From the NCBI RefSeq assembly GCF_003026285.1, contig NZ_PYOD01000004.1:1-64000 (forward strand): 64,000 bases of DNA. Direction: 5' to 3'. This DNA comes from Photobacterium profundum. Lineage in GTDB: Bacteria; Pseudomonadota; Gammaproteobacteria; Enterobacterales; Vibrionaceae. Below, one piece after another: positions 36,487 to 46,420 of this stretch; the first letter of the stretch is position 1; the number at the start of each line of letters is the position of its first letter. A program made the position numbers and the translations under genes. The notes under the pieces are model-generated. The model was not told the DNA's origin. It saw only the letters and a program-made list of their open reading frames with translations, and made no database searches.

Positions 36487-37431
36487 TCACTTCTGCATCG
36501 TTAGATAAGTCACGATGGGACGATGATCTGAGCCCGCGATATTAATTAATGCTTTTCGTTTACATATTTCTAATGGGTAATGTGCCCAAAGATGATCAAT
36601 CGAGATGGTCAAATATTGCCGTAAACCAGACCAATTCGGCCAGCTTGAAACTGGTTGACTATTAAATCCACTAAATAGGGTTTGATAGCGCTCACTAGTT
36701 GAAGATAAATTAAAATCCCCAACAATCAGCTGAGCAGACGAGGCATTATCGGTACCAATATAATCTTCAACTAAATGGTTCAATGTTTTCAGTAACGCGT
36801 TACGTTCAGCCCATAATTGTTCATTACGCGGCGAAGGCGGGTGCGCTGTATACAGCTCAATCGGGTCATGTGTTGGAGGGTGCCAAATACCATGAATGAT
36901 TTGGTGACCAGCTTGAGTCGCGATTGTTTTCATATTAAACAGAGGGTGCTGACTAAGCACAAGTTGCCCGCTTGGGTAGCCAACTCTTGGTTGTCCGCCA
37001 AATTGATATGGATATTGGGTTCTTAGTGCTTCTTTTAGCTTGCTGCCGTGTTCAGGTGTTGTTTCTTGGAACACTAATAAATGTTGGGGGTATTGTTGTA
37101 AGTAATAAAAAAGAGGATCAAGGCTTGGGTTTTCATAACGCAAATTGTACTGAAAGACTTTTAATGTTTGAGGGCACTGACTAAGAGATTTCGAATTATC
37201 TAAAGGGTGTATATAACCCCAAAGGAATATAAATGGTAGGCAGAAAGTAAATTGCAAAGTATTACGCAAAAAGAGCGTAAAAATAAGCGCAAGACAATAA
37301 AATAAAAACGGTATTGCAGTAACGGATAATATATTTTCCTGCCACCAGACATTCGAAAACAGTAATCCGATAACCCAGACCAGTGTTGGTATGGTTAAGA
37401 TGAATATCGATCGTAATGACAGCTTTTTCAT
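36487..37431 (-). CDS. Membrane-anchored endonuclease/exonuclease/phosphatase-family protein (YafD-like)
   Basis: The 314-residue protein has two or three N-terminal hydrophobic segments (about 8-80) and then an EEP fold: VFQYNLRYENP, VFQETTPEH (catalytic Glu), GDFNLSSTSERY (Asp and Asn) and GSDHRPIV (terminal Asp-His pair). These residues bind the metal and cleave phosphodiesters or phosphoesters; the substrate cannot be told. The active domain probably faces the periplasm. ATG 37431 is preferred to a TTG 11 codons earlier. It is convergent with the MFS gene, 38 bases apart. Confidence 0.82.
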   Translation of the reverse strand: MKKLSLRSIFILTIPTLVWVIGLLFSNVWWQENILSVTAIPFLFYCLALIFTLFLRNTLQFTFCLPFIFLWGYIHPLDNSKSLSQCPQTLKVFQYNLRYENPSLDPLFYYLQQYPQHLLVFQETTPEHGSKLKEALRTQYPYQFGGQPRVGYPSGQLVLSQHPLFNMKTIATQAGHQIIHGIWHPPTHDPIELYTAHPPSPRNEQLWAERNALLKTLNHLVEDYIGTDNASSAQLIVGDFNLSSTSERYQTLFSGFNSQPVSSWPNWSGLRQYLTISIDHLWAHYPLEICKRKALINIAGSDHRPIVTYLTMQK

Positions 37432-37847
37432 CCAGAAATAACCTAAATCTCCATGAGTGGTCAAAAAGTAAAGCAGGAATTACGCCACATTTGCATAACG
37501 AATAATGGAGTGATTGAATAAAAGGCTTTGCGTAATTATCAAAAGATGAAGATTTTCATTATTTGCAATAAAAGTAATCATATCAATTTCTGTCGATACA
37601 TCTTTTATTTATTCAATTTTAGGTTTCAATAATCAATAAACTAATAGGGAGTGATGGGATTAAATTCCGTAGTTGGTGAGTTTTTTGTATTTTACATCTG
37701 TTTTTTTCGTTTAGGTGAAATGATATATATTTTTAAGTGTAAAAAAATGATTGTACTTAAAAAGTTATAATTGTGTTTCTGTGAATTGTGAATGGTCTTC
37801 GATATAGTGCACACAAAATAAAACAGTGTTTCTTAGGTGAGAGCTAA
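37432..37847. other. AT-rich divergent intergenic region
   Basis: About 416 bases, strongly AT-rich, with no gene. It must carry promoters for the EEP protein (leftward) and the lipoprotein (rightward; GATATAGTG at about 37800 could serve as a -10). No operator or hairpin was convincing. Confidence 0.5.
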
Positions 37848-38429
37848 ATGAAAATCAAAGTATTATCAGCGTTGGTATTAGTGATGTTGTCTGGGTGTGA
37901 TGCGGATGATGTGGCAGTTGCTGTTGCAGGGAAAAAGTTTCATTCTGACGCTGAGCGCATTCAATTTGCAGGGTATGTAGAAAGCAGTACAGCGGCCTTC
38001 ACACAGAAAGTATTAAAGGATTGTAATAAGACAGCGACGTGTGATTTTAGAGTGTCTATTGATCCGACAGGGAAGTTCTCATTTCATGGCAAGGTTGATG
38101 TAAAGAAAAAAGGTGATGAGCTTTTTGTCAAAACGAATAATAGCGATGTTATCGTTTATACCAATTTGAATTTTGATAAAGATCTTAAGGTTGCCTTTAG
38201 TGATGATAACTCTGATAAAGAACTAGTGATTAATACAAAAACGCACAAAGTGAGATTTAATGGTACTTACACGTATGACGACGATGTGTTTGTGTCTAAA
38301 TCGACAAAAGACTTTACTTACAGCCCCGTAAAAATGGTTATTACTTACGGCGACGCGGATTTACGTGGCAGAAAAGAAACCTTTAAGTGGACGACGAATA
38401 ATAATGGTGACGTTTCTTTAAAGAAGTAA
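37848..38429 (+). CDS. Hypothetical lipoprotein
   Basis: The 193-residue protein starts with a lipoprotein signal, MKIKVLSALVLVMLSGCDAD, with lipobox LSGC and the lipidated Cys at 17. Asp follows in the +2 and +3 region, which in enterobacteria favours inner-membrane retention; sorting in vibrios differs. The rest is lysine- and aspartate-rich, predicted mostly beta, with two more Cys (KDCNKTATCDF) that could form a disulphide. No known family. TAGGTGAGAG precedes the ATG. Confidence 0.7.
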   Translation: MKIKVLSALVLVMLSGCDADDVAVAVAGKKFHSDAERIQFAGYVESSTAAFTQKVLKDCNKTATCDFRVSIDPTGKFSFHGKVDVKKKGDELFVKTNNSDVIVYTNLNFDKDLKVAFSDDNSDKELVINTKTHKVRFNGTYTYDDDVFVSKSTKDFTYSPVKMVITYGDADLRGRKETFKWTTNNNGDVSLKK

Positions 38430-38442
38430 CGTTGACATTGAA

Positions 38443-38488
38443 AAAAGGGTGGTGTGTATTTATGAGCGTTTACACTACCATCCCTTTT
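38443..38488. terminator. Bidirectional terminator
   Basis: AAAAGGGTGGTGTGTA (38443-38458) pairs with TACACTACCATCCCTTTT (from 38471), with two G-T pairs and flanking A and T runs. It separates the lipoprotein and aldehyde dehydrogenase genes. Confidence 0.8.
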
Positions 38489-38526
38489 TATAACATTATA
38501 ATTTTTTAGTAGGAGCTTCTAGTCCG

Positions 38527-40047
38527 TTAAAAAAAGCCCAATGGGTTAATATCGTAGCTGACTAAGAGGTTTTTAGTATTCTGATAATGGTCGAGCATCA
38601 TTTTATGAGTTTCACGTCCAATACCGGATTTCTTGTAACCCCCAAATGCAGCGTGGGCAGGGTAGGCGTGATAACAGTTCACCCAAATACGACCCGCTTC
38701 AATATTACGACCCATACGGTAAGCAAGGTTTGCATCTCGCGTCCATACGCCAGCCCCTAGTCCATATTCAGTATCATTGGCAATTTCTAATGCTTCAGCT
38801 TCATCCTTAAATGTAGTGATGGCGATAACGGGTCCAAAGATTTCCTCTTGGAATACGCGCATCTTGTTATGGCCTTTTAGCATTGTTGGTTGAATGTAGA
38901 AACCATTATCCAGCTCGTCGTTTAACGTTGCCGCTTGCCCACCTATAAGTACTTGTGCGCCTTCAGCACGGCCAATGTCTAAGTAGCTAAGAATCTTATC
39001 GAATTGCTCTTGCGAGGCTTGTGCGCCAACTTGGGTGTCAGTATCTAATGGATTACCTTGTTGGATCACTGCCGCACGTTCTATCACTTTAGCAATGAAT
39101 TTGTCATAAACAGATTCATGAATTAAGACTCGTGATGGGCAAGTACAAACTTCACCTTGATTAAAGAAGGCTAACAGCATTCCTTCGATACATTTATCGA
39201 GGTAGGCATCTTCATGATCAAAGATATCAGCAAAAAAGATATTGGGTGACTTTCCCCCTAGCTCGACGGTTGAAGGAATTAAACTTTCGGCGGCACATTT
39301 AAGAATATGATGGCCCACATCCGTAGATCCCGTGAAAGCCAGTTTGGCAACTTTGTTGCTGGTGGCTAATGCTTGGCCTGCTTCACTGCCGTAGCCATTC
39401 ACCACGTTAAGTACGCCTGGTGGAAGAAGATCGCCCACTAATTCCATTAATACTAGAATTGAGGTCGGTGTTTGTTCTGCTGGTTTTAGAACAATACAGC
39501 AGCCTGCAGCCAGTGCTGGGGCTAATTTCCATGCCGCCATTAGCATTGGGAAATTCCAAGGAATTATCTGACCAACAACGCCGACGGGTTCAGGGAAATG
39601 ATAGCTCGCGGTATTTTGGTCTAACTCTGCTGCAGAACCTTCTTGTGCTCGAATACAACCCGCAAAGTAGCGGAAGTGATCAACAATTAAAGGTAGATCA
39701 GCGGCCAATGTTTCACGTACGGGCTTGCCGTTTTCCCATGTTTCCGCAACGGCTAAGTATTCGAGGTTTTGTTCAATACGATCGGCAATCTTTAATAATA
39801 TATTTGAGCGTTCTGTGACACTTGTTGCTGCCCATGTTGCGCGAATATTATGCGCAGCGTCTAAGGCTAAATTGATATCCGCTTCAGTTGAACGCGCAAC
39901 CTGACAATACATTTGACCATTTACAGGTGAGATATTATCGAAATATTCCCCGCTGACAGGTTTTACCCACTCGCCACCAATATAGTTATCGTAATGTGAT
40001 TTGAACGTGATAACGGCGTTGTCTGTTCCTGGTTGAGCATAAATCAT
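38527..40047 (-). CDS. NAD-dependent aldehyde dehydrogenase, acetaldehyde type (AldB/ExaC/AcoD)
   Basis: The 506-residue enzyme has the general base Glu262 in VELGGKSP, the catalytic Cys301 in [11 protein letters not shown], the NAD loop FTGSTDVG (238-245) and IIPWNFPM near 161-168. The Gly-Glu-Val-Cys-Thr-Cys active-site form is typical of AldB, ExaC and AcoD, which oxidise acetaldehyde and other short aldehydes. The gene is transcribed away from an AcoR-like activator and has a sigma-54 promoter, matching the known partnership of such dehydrogenases with AcoR-type regulators. Confidence 0.93.
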   Translation of the reverse strand: MIYAQPGTDNAVITFKSHYDNYIGGEWVKPVSGEYFDNISPVNGQMYCQVARSTEADINLALDAAHNIRATWAATSVTERSNILLKIADRIEQNLEYLAVAETWENGKPVRETLAADLPLIVDHFRYFAGCIRAQEGSAAELDQNTASYHFPEPVGVVGQIIPWNFPMLMAAWKLAPALAAGCCIVLKPAEQTPTSILVLMELVGDLLPPGVLNVVNGYGSEAGQALATSNKVAKLAFTGSTDVGHHILKCAAESLIPSTVELGGKSPNIFFADIFDHEDAYLDKCIEGMLLAFFNQGEVCTCPSRVLIHESVYDKFIAKVIERAAVIQQGNPLDTDTQVGAQASQEQFDKILSYLDIGRAEGAQVLIGGQAATLNDELDNGFYIQPTMLKGHNKMRVFQEEIFGPVIAITTFKDEAEALEIANDTEYGLGAGVWTRDANLAYRMGRNIEAGRIWVNCYHAYPAHAAFGGYKKSGIGRETHKMMLDHYQNTKNLLVSYDINPLGFF

Positions 40048-40125
40048 TGGTCGTTCCTTCTTATGCGTTTATACAAAAAATCATTATTGATGCTTGTACT
40101 TATTTGTTTTTCTTCAAGTTATATA

Positions 40126-40143
40126 ACGCAAACAGTAAGCCAA
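40126..40143 (-). promoter_or_regulatory. Sigma-54 promoter of the aldehyde dehydrogenase gene
   Basis: On the minus strand TTGGCTTACTGTTTGCGT has GG and GC separated by exactly ten bases, as in the -24/-12 consensus TGGCAC-N5-TTGC. It lies about 80 bases before the dehydrogenase ATG, and the divergent gene encodes a sigma-54 activator. Confidence 0.7.
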
Positions 40144-40273
40144 CTTTGAACTCTTGTTGTTAATGAAATGTAACGCTATGATTAACAAAAAATTATCATT
40201 TAAAAATAACAGGCAGGGTGACAAGAAAGTACAGAGACAAAGTGTTCAACTGTCTCTAAATGGCACACCCGTA

Positions 40274-40292
40274 CTGTTACAAAATGGAACAG
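40274..40292. promoter_or_regulatory. Inverted repeat, probable activator binding site
   Basis: CTGTTACAAAATGGAACAG is a palindrome with arms CTGTT/AACAG. It lies about 130 bases upstream of the sigma-54 promoter, normal for an enhancer site, and ends 8 bases before the regulator's own ATG, so binding could also repress the regulator. Confidence 0.55.
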
Positions 40293-40299
40293 TTACCCT

Positions 40300-42111
40300 A
40301 TGGATTCGTTACTTCACACTCAGCAAGAAGATTGGTTATCGCAATCTTGGCACCGAAGTCAGCAAGCTGGTTTAGATGAGCAGCATCAGCCGGAGCATGT
40401 GCGCCTAGATAAAACCCAACTAGAGCAGCGACAACATATTGCCAATGTGCTGATCAAAACGGTTGAACAGTTGGCTGTGCCATTGTTTAACCAGATGTTC
40501 GCAGGCACAAACAGTCGCTTGCTACTAACAGATACTGAAGGGGTGATTATTGGCTCGTGGGGACAATCGCGATTTGAACATCAGCTAACAGGCATCGCGT
40601 TAGAATCGGGCGTGTGTTGGCAAGAGAGCCTAAAAGGGACGAATGCGATAGGCACTGCATTGGCAGAAAAGCGCTTTGTTGCTGTGATTGGCGATCAACA
40701 TTTTATTCGTAAACACCGTTTTATCAGTTGCTCTGCTAGTCCAATTTGTACACCAGACGGCGAGTTACAAGGTGTACTCGATATAACAAGTGAGCAACAA
40801 ATTCACTCGCAACAAACGCAATTATTGATTCAAAATATGGTGCAAGCTATTGAAAACAGCTTACTTTGCCAAGTGCCGGAAGGTAAGTACCGTGTCGATT
40901 TGGCGTTTGATCAACATTTACTCAATAGTGGGTGGCAAGGTATCGTGATTGCGAATCAAAGTGGTCATATTGTTGCGCATAATGCAGTGGCTGCACGACT
41001 ATTATCTGAATCTTTATTAGAACCGACAATTTTAGGCTGTAACATCGATCATATTATTCAGGCTGCCCAATCTTCTTTTATTTCGGCACAAGCAACGAAT
41101 AATAAAAGTAACGACTTGGTCTTTCGTTGTCAGTCAATCCAACCAGTAAAAAATCTCCGCTCTGTTATATATTCTCCGTCTTGCCCGTTACACATGGGAG
41201 ATGACGTAATTGAACAAGCTTGGCAGCAAGCCTGTAAGTTAATTAATAAGGATGTGACGCTGCTGATATTGGGTGAAACAGGGGTCGGCAAAGGCGAGTT
41301 CATTAAACAGCTTCACCAATACAGCTCACGTAACCAACATCCTTTAGTTGCGGTAAATTGCGGTGCGTTACCACAAGATTTGATTGAATCTGAACTCTTT
41401 GGTTATGCGCCAGGGGCGTTTACTGGTGCCAGTAAAGAGGGTTATCAGGGTAAAGTGCGTCAGGCACATAAGGGGATTTTATTCCTAGATGAAATCGCAG
41501 ATATGCCATTGTCTGCCCAGTGCCGTTTGTTGCATGTATTGCAAGAAAAAGAAGTGGTGCCAGTAGGCTCGAATGAAGCATATAAAGTCGATATTCAAAT
41601 TGTTGCGGCAACCCATAAAAGCCTTGCACAGCTTGTTGAATTAGGTGAATTTCGTCAGGATTTATATTATCGATTGAATGGTCTAATTGTTACATTGCCA
41701 CCGCTACGTGAAAGACAAGACAAAGCGGAATTAATTGTAAGTATTCACGCAAAACACGCTGAAAATAATCAAAGTATATGTTCACACTTAATACGATTGT
41801 TAACGGAATATTCATGGCCGGGTAATATTCGAGAGCTCGATAATACGCTGCGTGTGGCATCTCTATTATCAGATGATGCGGAGCAACTGACTATCGAGCA
41901 TTTCCCCAATAATATTGTTACGCAGTTAGTATCAAATACGCATCAAAATTTATCTAACACAGCTGTAACGAAGGATTTGAAAAGCACTGTCGAGGATGTA
42001 TTGCTTGAAACCTACCATGCTAACCAAGGTAATATCAGTAAGACATCACGAATGCTCAGTATTAGCCGTAATACCTTGTATCGAAAATTAAAAAAACTGG
42101 GAATAATGTGA
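40300..42111 (+). CDS. Sigma-54-dependent transcriptional activator, AcoR-like
   Basis: The 603-residue protein has a GAF sensor (about 60-190), a PAS-like region (about 205-285), the AAA+ domain with Walker A GETGVGKGEF (325-334) and the sigma-54 contact loop GAFTGA (372-377), and a Fis-type helix-turn-helix at the C-terminus (SKTSRMLSISRNTLYRKLK). The layout is that of AcoR, which senses acetoin or related compounds. It should drive the divergent aldehyde dehydrogenase. The first recognisable residues favour ATG 40300; there is no strong ribosome site. An overlapping frame 40154-40375 is not a gene. Confidence 0.92.
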   Translation: MDSLLHTQQEDWLSQSWHRSQQAGLDEQHQPEHVRLDKTQLEQRQHIANVLIKTVEQLAVPLFNQMFAGTNSRLLLTDTEGVIIGSWGQSRFEHQLTGIALESGVCWQESLKGTNAIGTALAEKRFVAVIGDQHFIRKHRFISCSASPICTPDGELQGVLDITSEQQIHSQQTQLLIQNMVQAIENSLLCQVPEGKYRVDLAFDQHLLNSGWQGIVIANQSGHIVAHNAVAARLLSESLLEPTILGCNIDHIIQAAQSSFISAQATNNKSNDLVFRCQSIQPVKNLRSVIYSPSCPLHMGDDVIEQAWQQACKLINKDVTLLILGETGVGKGEFIKQLHQYSSRNQHPLVAVNCGALPQDLIESELFGYAPGAFTGASKEGYQGKVRQAHKGILFLDEIADMPLSAQCRLLHVLQEKEVVPVGSNEAYKVDIQIVAATHKSLAQLVELGEFRQDLYYRLNGLIVTLPPLRERQDKAELIVSIHAKHAENNQSICSHLIRLLTEYSWPGNIRELDNTLRVASLLSDDAEQLTIEHFPNNIVTQLVSNTHQNLSNTAVTKDLKSTVEDVLLETYHANQGNISKTSRMLSISRNTLYRKLKKLGIM

Positions 42112-42209
42112 TCTTCTACTGTTAATGAACAGCACCTGCTGTTCATCAGTTAATTAATATATGCCACCGTAAAATTACAGCCTTTTTTCTATGAACCTTT
42201 CATGACCCT

Positions 42210-42223
42210 CTTATCTAGACAAG
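42210..42223. promoter_or_regulatory. Palindromic site before phnC, probable PhnF operator
   Basis: CTTATCTAGACAAG is a near-perfect palindrome. The inverted form appears as CATGTCTAGATAAG just before phnF (45201-45214), with 12 of 14 bases matching. The shared sequence at both places where phn transcription could begin points to autoregulation by the GntR protein PhnF. Confidence 0.65.
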
Positions 42224-42394
42224 TGAACATTAACTCTGACTATTGCTCTTGTTTATTTTCTTATATCAACAGTTTAGTCAGTATCAACAACCGCCCAACA
42301 CAATCTCTTCGTCACCTGCCTGACATATTTCATCAATAAAACATTCATATTTTCCCTGCACTGTAGGTCTCGAATCAGACTTGAGGTCAGGGAC

Positions 42395-43204
42395 ATGGAC
42401 AACATCATTACAATTCGACATGTAAATAAAACGTTCGGCGGGAAGAAAGCGCTAGACGGGATCAATTTGGATATTAATAACCGTGAAATGACTGCGTTAT
42501 TAGGGCCATCAGGTTCGGGGAAATCAACGTTATTACGTCATCTTAGTGGATTAGTCGTGAGTGATAACAACCCTCAATCCAGTATCAGTGTATTGGGTAA
42601 GGTTGTGCAGTCAAAAGGCAAGCCAAGTAAAGAGGTACGCACTTGTCGGGCTCAGGCTGGTTATATCTTTCAACAATTTAACTTAGTGAATCGATTGAGT
42701 GTGCTGACTAACGTGTTGGTTGGCGCGCTGAGCTCTACGGCTAAGTGGCGCACGTTAACTGGTACGTTTACTGCAGAGCAGCGTTCACGTGCACTGAAAG
42801 CGCTAGAGCGTGTTGGCATGGAACAGTATGCAATGCAGCGTGTATCTACCTTATCGGGCGGTCAGCAGCAACGGGTTGCCATTGCGCGCGCGTTGATGCA
42901 GGAAGCCAAAATTATCTTTGCAGATGAACCGATCGCATCGCTGGACCCAGAGTCATCTCGTATCGTAATGGAACTACTTGAAGATATAAATAAGCAAGAA
43001 GGTATTCCCGTGATTGTCACATTGCATCAGGTCGATCATGCCTTGAAATACTGTAGCCAAATCGTGGCATTACGTGATGGCAAGGTCTTTTATCAAGGCG
43101 TTAGTGAGGGACTGTGTGAACGGAAATTGGCAGAACTGTACGGTGCAAAACCGCAACCCGCACCAGCTATAGCGATTCAACCTGAGCTAGCCCCATCTTT
43201 TTAG
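42395..43204 (+). CDS. phnC: Phosphonate ABC transporter, ATP-binding subunit
   Basis: The 269-residue ABC ATPase has Walker A GPSGSGKST (about 36-44), signature LSGGQQQR and Walker B IIFADEPIASLDP. With PhnD and PhnE it imports phosphonates across the inner membrane. It is the first gene of the C-P lyase operon. The 283-base region before it (42112-42394) contains the PhnF-type palindrome and probably the main promoter; I could not identify a clear Pho box. Confidence 0.94.
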   Translation: MDNIITIRHVNKTFGGKKALDGINLDINNREMTALLGPSGSGKSTLLRHLSGLVVSDNNPQSSISVLGKVVQSKGKPSKEVRTCRAQAGYIFQQFNLVNRLSVLTNVLVGALSSTAKWRTLTGTFTAEQRSRALKALERVGMEQYAMQRVSTLSGGQQQRVAIARALMQEAKIIFADEPIASLDPESSRIVMELLEDINKQEGIPVIVTLHQVDHALKYCSQIVALRDGKVFYQGVSEGLCERKLAELYGAKPQPAPAIAIQPELAPSF

Positions 43205-43291
43205 TCCAAGACCTTAAAGATGATTAGACATTATTTAACGCGATTTAATACCAATTTAGCTTGGTATAACAACTATGCAGGGAAGGGAAAC

Positions 43292-44302
43292 ATGCTTCGT
43301 TCAATCCAGAAAGCGTTAGCCATACTGGCTGTTTGTTCTGCGGCGATTAGTTCGTCGGCAGTGTTCAGCCAACAAGCTATAGCGAGTGAGATGAAAACCA
43401 TTAACTTCGGCATCATCACCACCGATGCACAGCAGAATTTACGCCAGCGTTGGCAACCGATGCTGGATGACTTGGGTGACGCGTTGGGCGTACCGGTGAA
43501 AGCATACTTTGCCCCTGATTATGCTGGCATTATTCAAGCTATGCGGTTTAAAAAAGTAGATTTGGCATATTACGGCAACAAGTCAGCAATAGAAGCGGTT
43601 GATCGTGCTAATGCTGAAGTGTTTGCTCGTTATATCGGGGAGGACGGGCTGGAGGGGTATTACAGTGTATTACTTGCTAACAGTGCTAATGACAAGATCA
43701 ACACCTTGCAAGATGTGATCGATCAACGAGCATCACTCAATTTCGGTAATGGTGAACCCAATTCTACGTCGGGTTTTCTAGTTCCAAACTATTACGCTTT
43801 GGCACAAAACCACATTTCAGCCCACGACTTTAAACGCACGGTTGTTGCTGGCCATGCCGCCAACGTAATGGCTGTGGCGAATAATCAAGTGGATGTGGCG
43901 ACCAACCACACTATGAACTTGGTTCGTATCAAGAAGAGTAACCCTGAGCTGTACAAAAAACTGAAGGTGATTTGGCAGTCACAACTGATCCCGTCCGATG
44001 TAATGACATGGCGTAAAGATATTCCTGAAGAAACTAAAACGAAAACCCGCGATTTCTTCCTGAGTTATGGCAAAGATGGTAACCCGCAAGCACTGAAGAA
44101 CCTTAAGGGGCTGTCGTGGTCGGGTTTTGCTGCAACGGATAACAATCAACTGTTACCTATCCGCCAAATGGAAGCATATAAAAACTTGATTGAAACACAA
44201 GATAACCCGCGCCTAGATAATGATGAAAAGCAGAAGCGTATCACTAAAATTCAGCAGGAACTGGATACCTTATCCCGTCAGATTAATGCTGTTAAAGGGT
44301 AA
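43292..44302 (+). CDS. phnD: Phosphonate-binding periplasmic protein
   Basis: The 336-residue substrate-binding protein has a signal peptide (about 1-32, ending AIAS) and the family core YAGIIQAMRFKKVDLAYYGNK and FGNGEPNSTSGFLVP, which form the phosphonate pocket. It delivers phosphonates to PhnCE. GGGAAGGGAAAC directly precedes the ATG at 43292, so the frame extension back to 43220 is not used. Confidence 0.94.
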   Translation: MLRSIQKALAILAVCSAAISSSAVFSQQAIASEMKTINFGIITTDAQQNLRQRWQPMLDDLGDALGVPVKAYFAPDYAGIIQAMRFKKVDLAYYGNKSAIEAVDRANAEVFARYIGEDGLEGYYSVLLANSANDKINTLQDVIDQRASLNFGNGEPNSTSGFLVPNYYALAQNHISAHDFKRTVVAGHAANVMAVANNQVDVATNHTMNLVRIKKSNPELYKKLKVIWQSQLIPSDVMTWRKDIPEETKTKTRDFFLSYGKDGNPQALKNLKGLSWSGFAATDNNQLLPIRQMEAYKNLIETQDNPRLDNDEKQKRITKIQQELDTLSRQINAVKG

Positions 44303-44363
44303 TTATCACTGTTCGGGTTATTCGCCGAATAACCCGTTTGTTTGACCGTAATAGGATTGAGCC

Positions 44364-45158
44364 ATGTATACGGAAACGCAAAAGCAAAAATTCGTACCAG
44401 AATCTAAATTATCGCTTAAAAAAGCCGTTTTGGTGGTGGTGGTTTTGTCAGTATTGATGTGGTCATGGCGTGGCGCAGAAATGGCACCAATGCTATTTCT
44501 TGAACACCCTGAAAACATGGTGCAACTACTGAACGATTTCTTTCCACCAGATTTCATTGATTTAGAATTGTATATCAGTGAAATGATCGTCACGATTCAA
44601 GTCGGAATTTGGGGCACGGTGTTAGCGATTATTCTAGCAGTACCATTCGGCATTTTGAGTGCAGAAAACCTGATGCCGATGTGGGTAACGTTTCCAATGC
44701 GTCGCCTAATGGATGGGCTTCGTGCTATTAACGAAATGGTATTCGCGATGCTGTTTGTCGTCGTGGTTGGATTAGGTCCTTTTGCTGGGGTAATGGCATT
44801 GTTTATTCACACCACTGGTGTGCTGGCGAAGCTATTTGCAGAAGCCATAGAAGCCATTGAACCAGGTCCGATTGAAGGCATTAAAGCCACAGGGGCAAAC
44901 CCGCTAGAAGTGATTTTATATGGGGTAATTCCACAGGTAATGCCGTTGTGGATTTCTTATGCACTATACCGTCTTGAATCCAATATTCGTTCAGCCACAG
45001 TGGTAGGTATGGTTGGGGCTGGTGGTATTGGGGTATTACTTTGGCAGTCTATTTCAGGTTTTCAAATGCAACAGACCGCCGCCATTATGTGCATTGTGAT
45101 TGTGACGGTCAGTATTATTGATTTTATATCGCAAATCATTCGAAAAAGATTCATTTAA
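44364..45158 (+). CDS. phnE: Phosphonate ABC transporter, permease
   Basis: The 264-residue inner-membrane protein has about six helices and the ABC permease coupling loop ([20 protein letters not shown], about 165-184). The single permease gene forms the channel with PhnC. The coding frame is intact, unlike the phnE of some E. coli strains. Confidence 0.94.
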   Translation: MYTETQKQKFVPESKLSLKKAVLVVVVLSVLMWSWRGAEMAPMLFLEHPENMVQLLNDFFPPDFIDLELYISEMIVTIQVGIWGTVLAIILAVPFGILSAENLMPMWVTFPMRRLMDGLRAINEMVFAMLFVVVVGLGPFAGVMALFIHTTGVLAKLFAEAIEAIEPGPIEGIKATGANPLEVILYGVIPQVMPLWISYALYRLESNIRSATVVGMVGAGGIGVLLWQSISGFQMQQTAAIMCIVIVTVSIIDFISQIIRKRFI

Positions 45159-45200
45159 ATTTCATTTAACTGTTCTACAAAAATAAAAATTTTACGTTTA

Positions 45201-45214
45201 CATGTCTAGATAAG
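45201..45214. promoter_or_regulatory. Palindromic site before phnF, probable PhnF operator
   Basis: CATGTCTAGATAAG, 22 bases before phnF, is the partner of the site at 42210-42223 in inverted orientation. It suggests an internal promoter controlled by PhnF. Confidence 0.65.
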
Positions 45215-45235
45215 TTAAATCGTTAAAGGAATAAC

Positions 45236-45931
45236 ATGCCTGTTTATTTAGATATTGCCACGCAATTAGATAATGACGTTCGTAATAAATACCAAGCTGG
45301 TGATTATTTACCGTCGGAATCACAACTTGCACAGCGTTTTAATGTGAACCGACACACGGTGCGACGCGCTATTGATGAATTGGTGGCGACAGGCATGGTG
45401 CAGCGCCATCAAGGGAAAGGCAACATGGTGCTTCGTCAGCCTCATGATTACTATTTACATGCAGGGGCACACTTTACAGGAAACCTGTTAGAACAAGGCT
45501 CGCTGCCTAGAAGTGAGGTGTTACAAGCTCGGGTTATTATTGCCAATAGCAAGATTGCTGAACGCTTGAATAAGCCAGCAGAAAGTAAAGTTATTCATAT
45601 TCGCACGTTTAGAAAAATAGACGGTATTCCGCGTACTGTGATTGATCATTATTTATCAGATACGACGTGGTGGGCGGTATTGAAATATTTTAATACCGGA
45701 TCATTACATCAGTTTATTAATAAAGAATTGAATATTGAATTACAGCGTAAAAATACACGTTTGCGTGCACAAATACCGACGAATGAAGATTGCCGATTAT
45801 TACAGATTAATTCCAATATTCCTATTTTAAAAATTAAAACCACCAATGTCATTAAAGGAACAAATATTGTGGCGGAATATTCCAGCTCGAATACACGTTC
45901 CGATGTCATTGAATTAGTTATGGAGCATTAA
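45236..45931 (+). CDS. phnF: GntR/HutC-family phosphonate operon regulator
   Basis: The 231-residue protein has an N-terminal GntR winged helix (YLPSESQLAQRFNVNRHTVR, about 22-41) and a C-terminal UTRA ligand-binding domain. It is placed between phnE and phnG as in E. coli and ends one base before phnG. It probably represses the operon by binding the TCTAGA palindromes described here. Confidence 0.93.
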   Translation: MPVYLDIATQLDNDVRNKYQAGDYLPSESQLAQRFNVNRHTVRRAIDELVATGMVQRHQGKGNMVLRQPHDYYLHAGAHFTGNLLEQGSLPRSEVLQARVIIANSKIAERLNKPAESKVIHIRTFRKIDGIPRTVIDHYLSDTTWWAVLKYFNTGSLHQFINKELNIELQRKNTRLRAQIPTNEDCRLLQINSNIPILKIKTTNVIKGTNIVAEYSSSNTRSDVIELVMEH

Positions 45932-46381
45932 ATGGACGCTTCTCAGCAGAGAAAAACATGGATGTCGGTATTAGCCCGAGCGGCTTTTTCTGACCTTCAA
46001 ACACAGTGGGTAACATTGGATTTACCGTTGCCTATATTTCAAGTGATTCGCCCAGCCGAAATTGGTCTAGCCCAAGTCAGGGCACGTATGGGAGGAGGCG
46101 GACGGCAGTTCAACATGGGGGATGTCACCCTAACACGTGCTGTTGTGAAATTAGATAGCGGTGAAATGGGGTACAGCTATTTGCAAGGTCGCAATAAACA
46201 GCATGCTGAATTAGCTGCAGTCATTGACGGCTTAATGCAAACCTCTGAATACCAAGCGCGCTTAACTCGTGAATTGATCACGCCATTAGCGGCATTAAAA
46301 GCGGAGCAAGAGCAGTTACGTCAACAACAAGTGGCGAGCAGCAAAGTTGATTTCTTTACGCTGGTTCGTGGTGAAGATTAA
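45932..46381 (+). CDS. phnG: C-P lyase core subunit PhnG
   Basis: The 149-residue protein has the family stretch RPAEIGLAQVRARMGGGG and FNMGDVTLTRAVV. PhnG belongs to the PhnGHIJ core complex that first couples the phosphonate to ATP-derived ribose. It starts directly after the phnF stop. Confidence 0.94.
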   Translation: MDASQQRKTWMSVLARAAFSDLQTQWVTLDLPLPIFQVIRPAEIGLAQVRARMGGGGRQFNMGDVTLTRAVVKLDSGEMGYSYLQGRNKQHAELAAVIDGLMQTSEYQARLTRELITPLAALKAEQEQLRQQQVASSKVDFFTLVRGED

Positions 46382-46420
46382 GCCTGAATTTCAGTGCATT
46401 TAAAGAAAGGGACAATACCC

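Noticed and set aside
40154-40375. 73-codon frame overlapping the AcoR-like gene start
   Set aside because: Runs in another frame into a gene with clear domain content and has no ribosome site.
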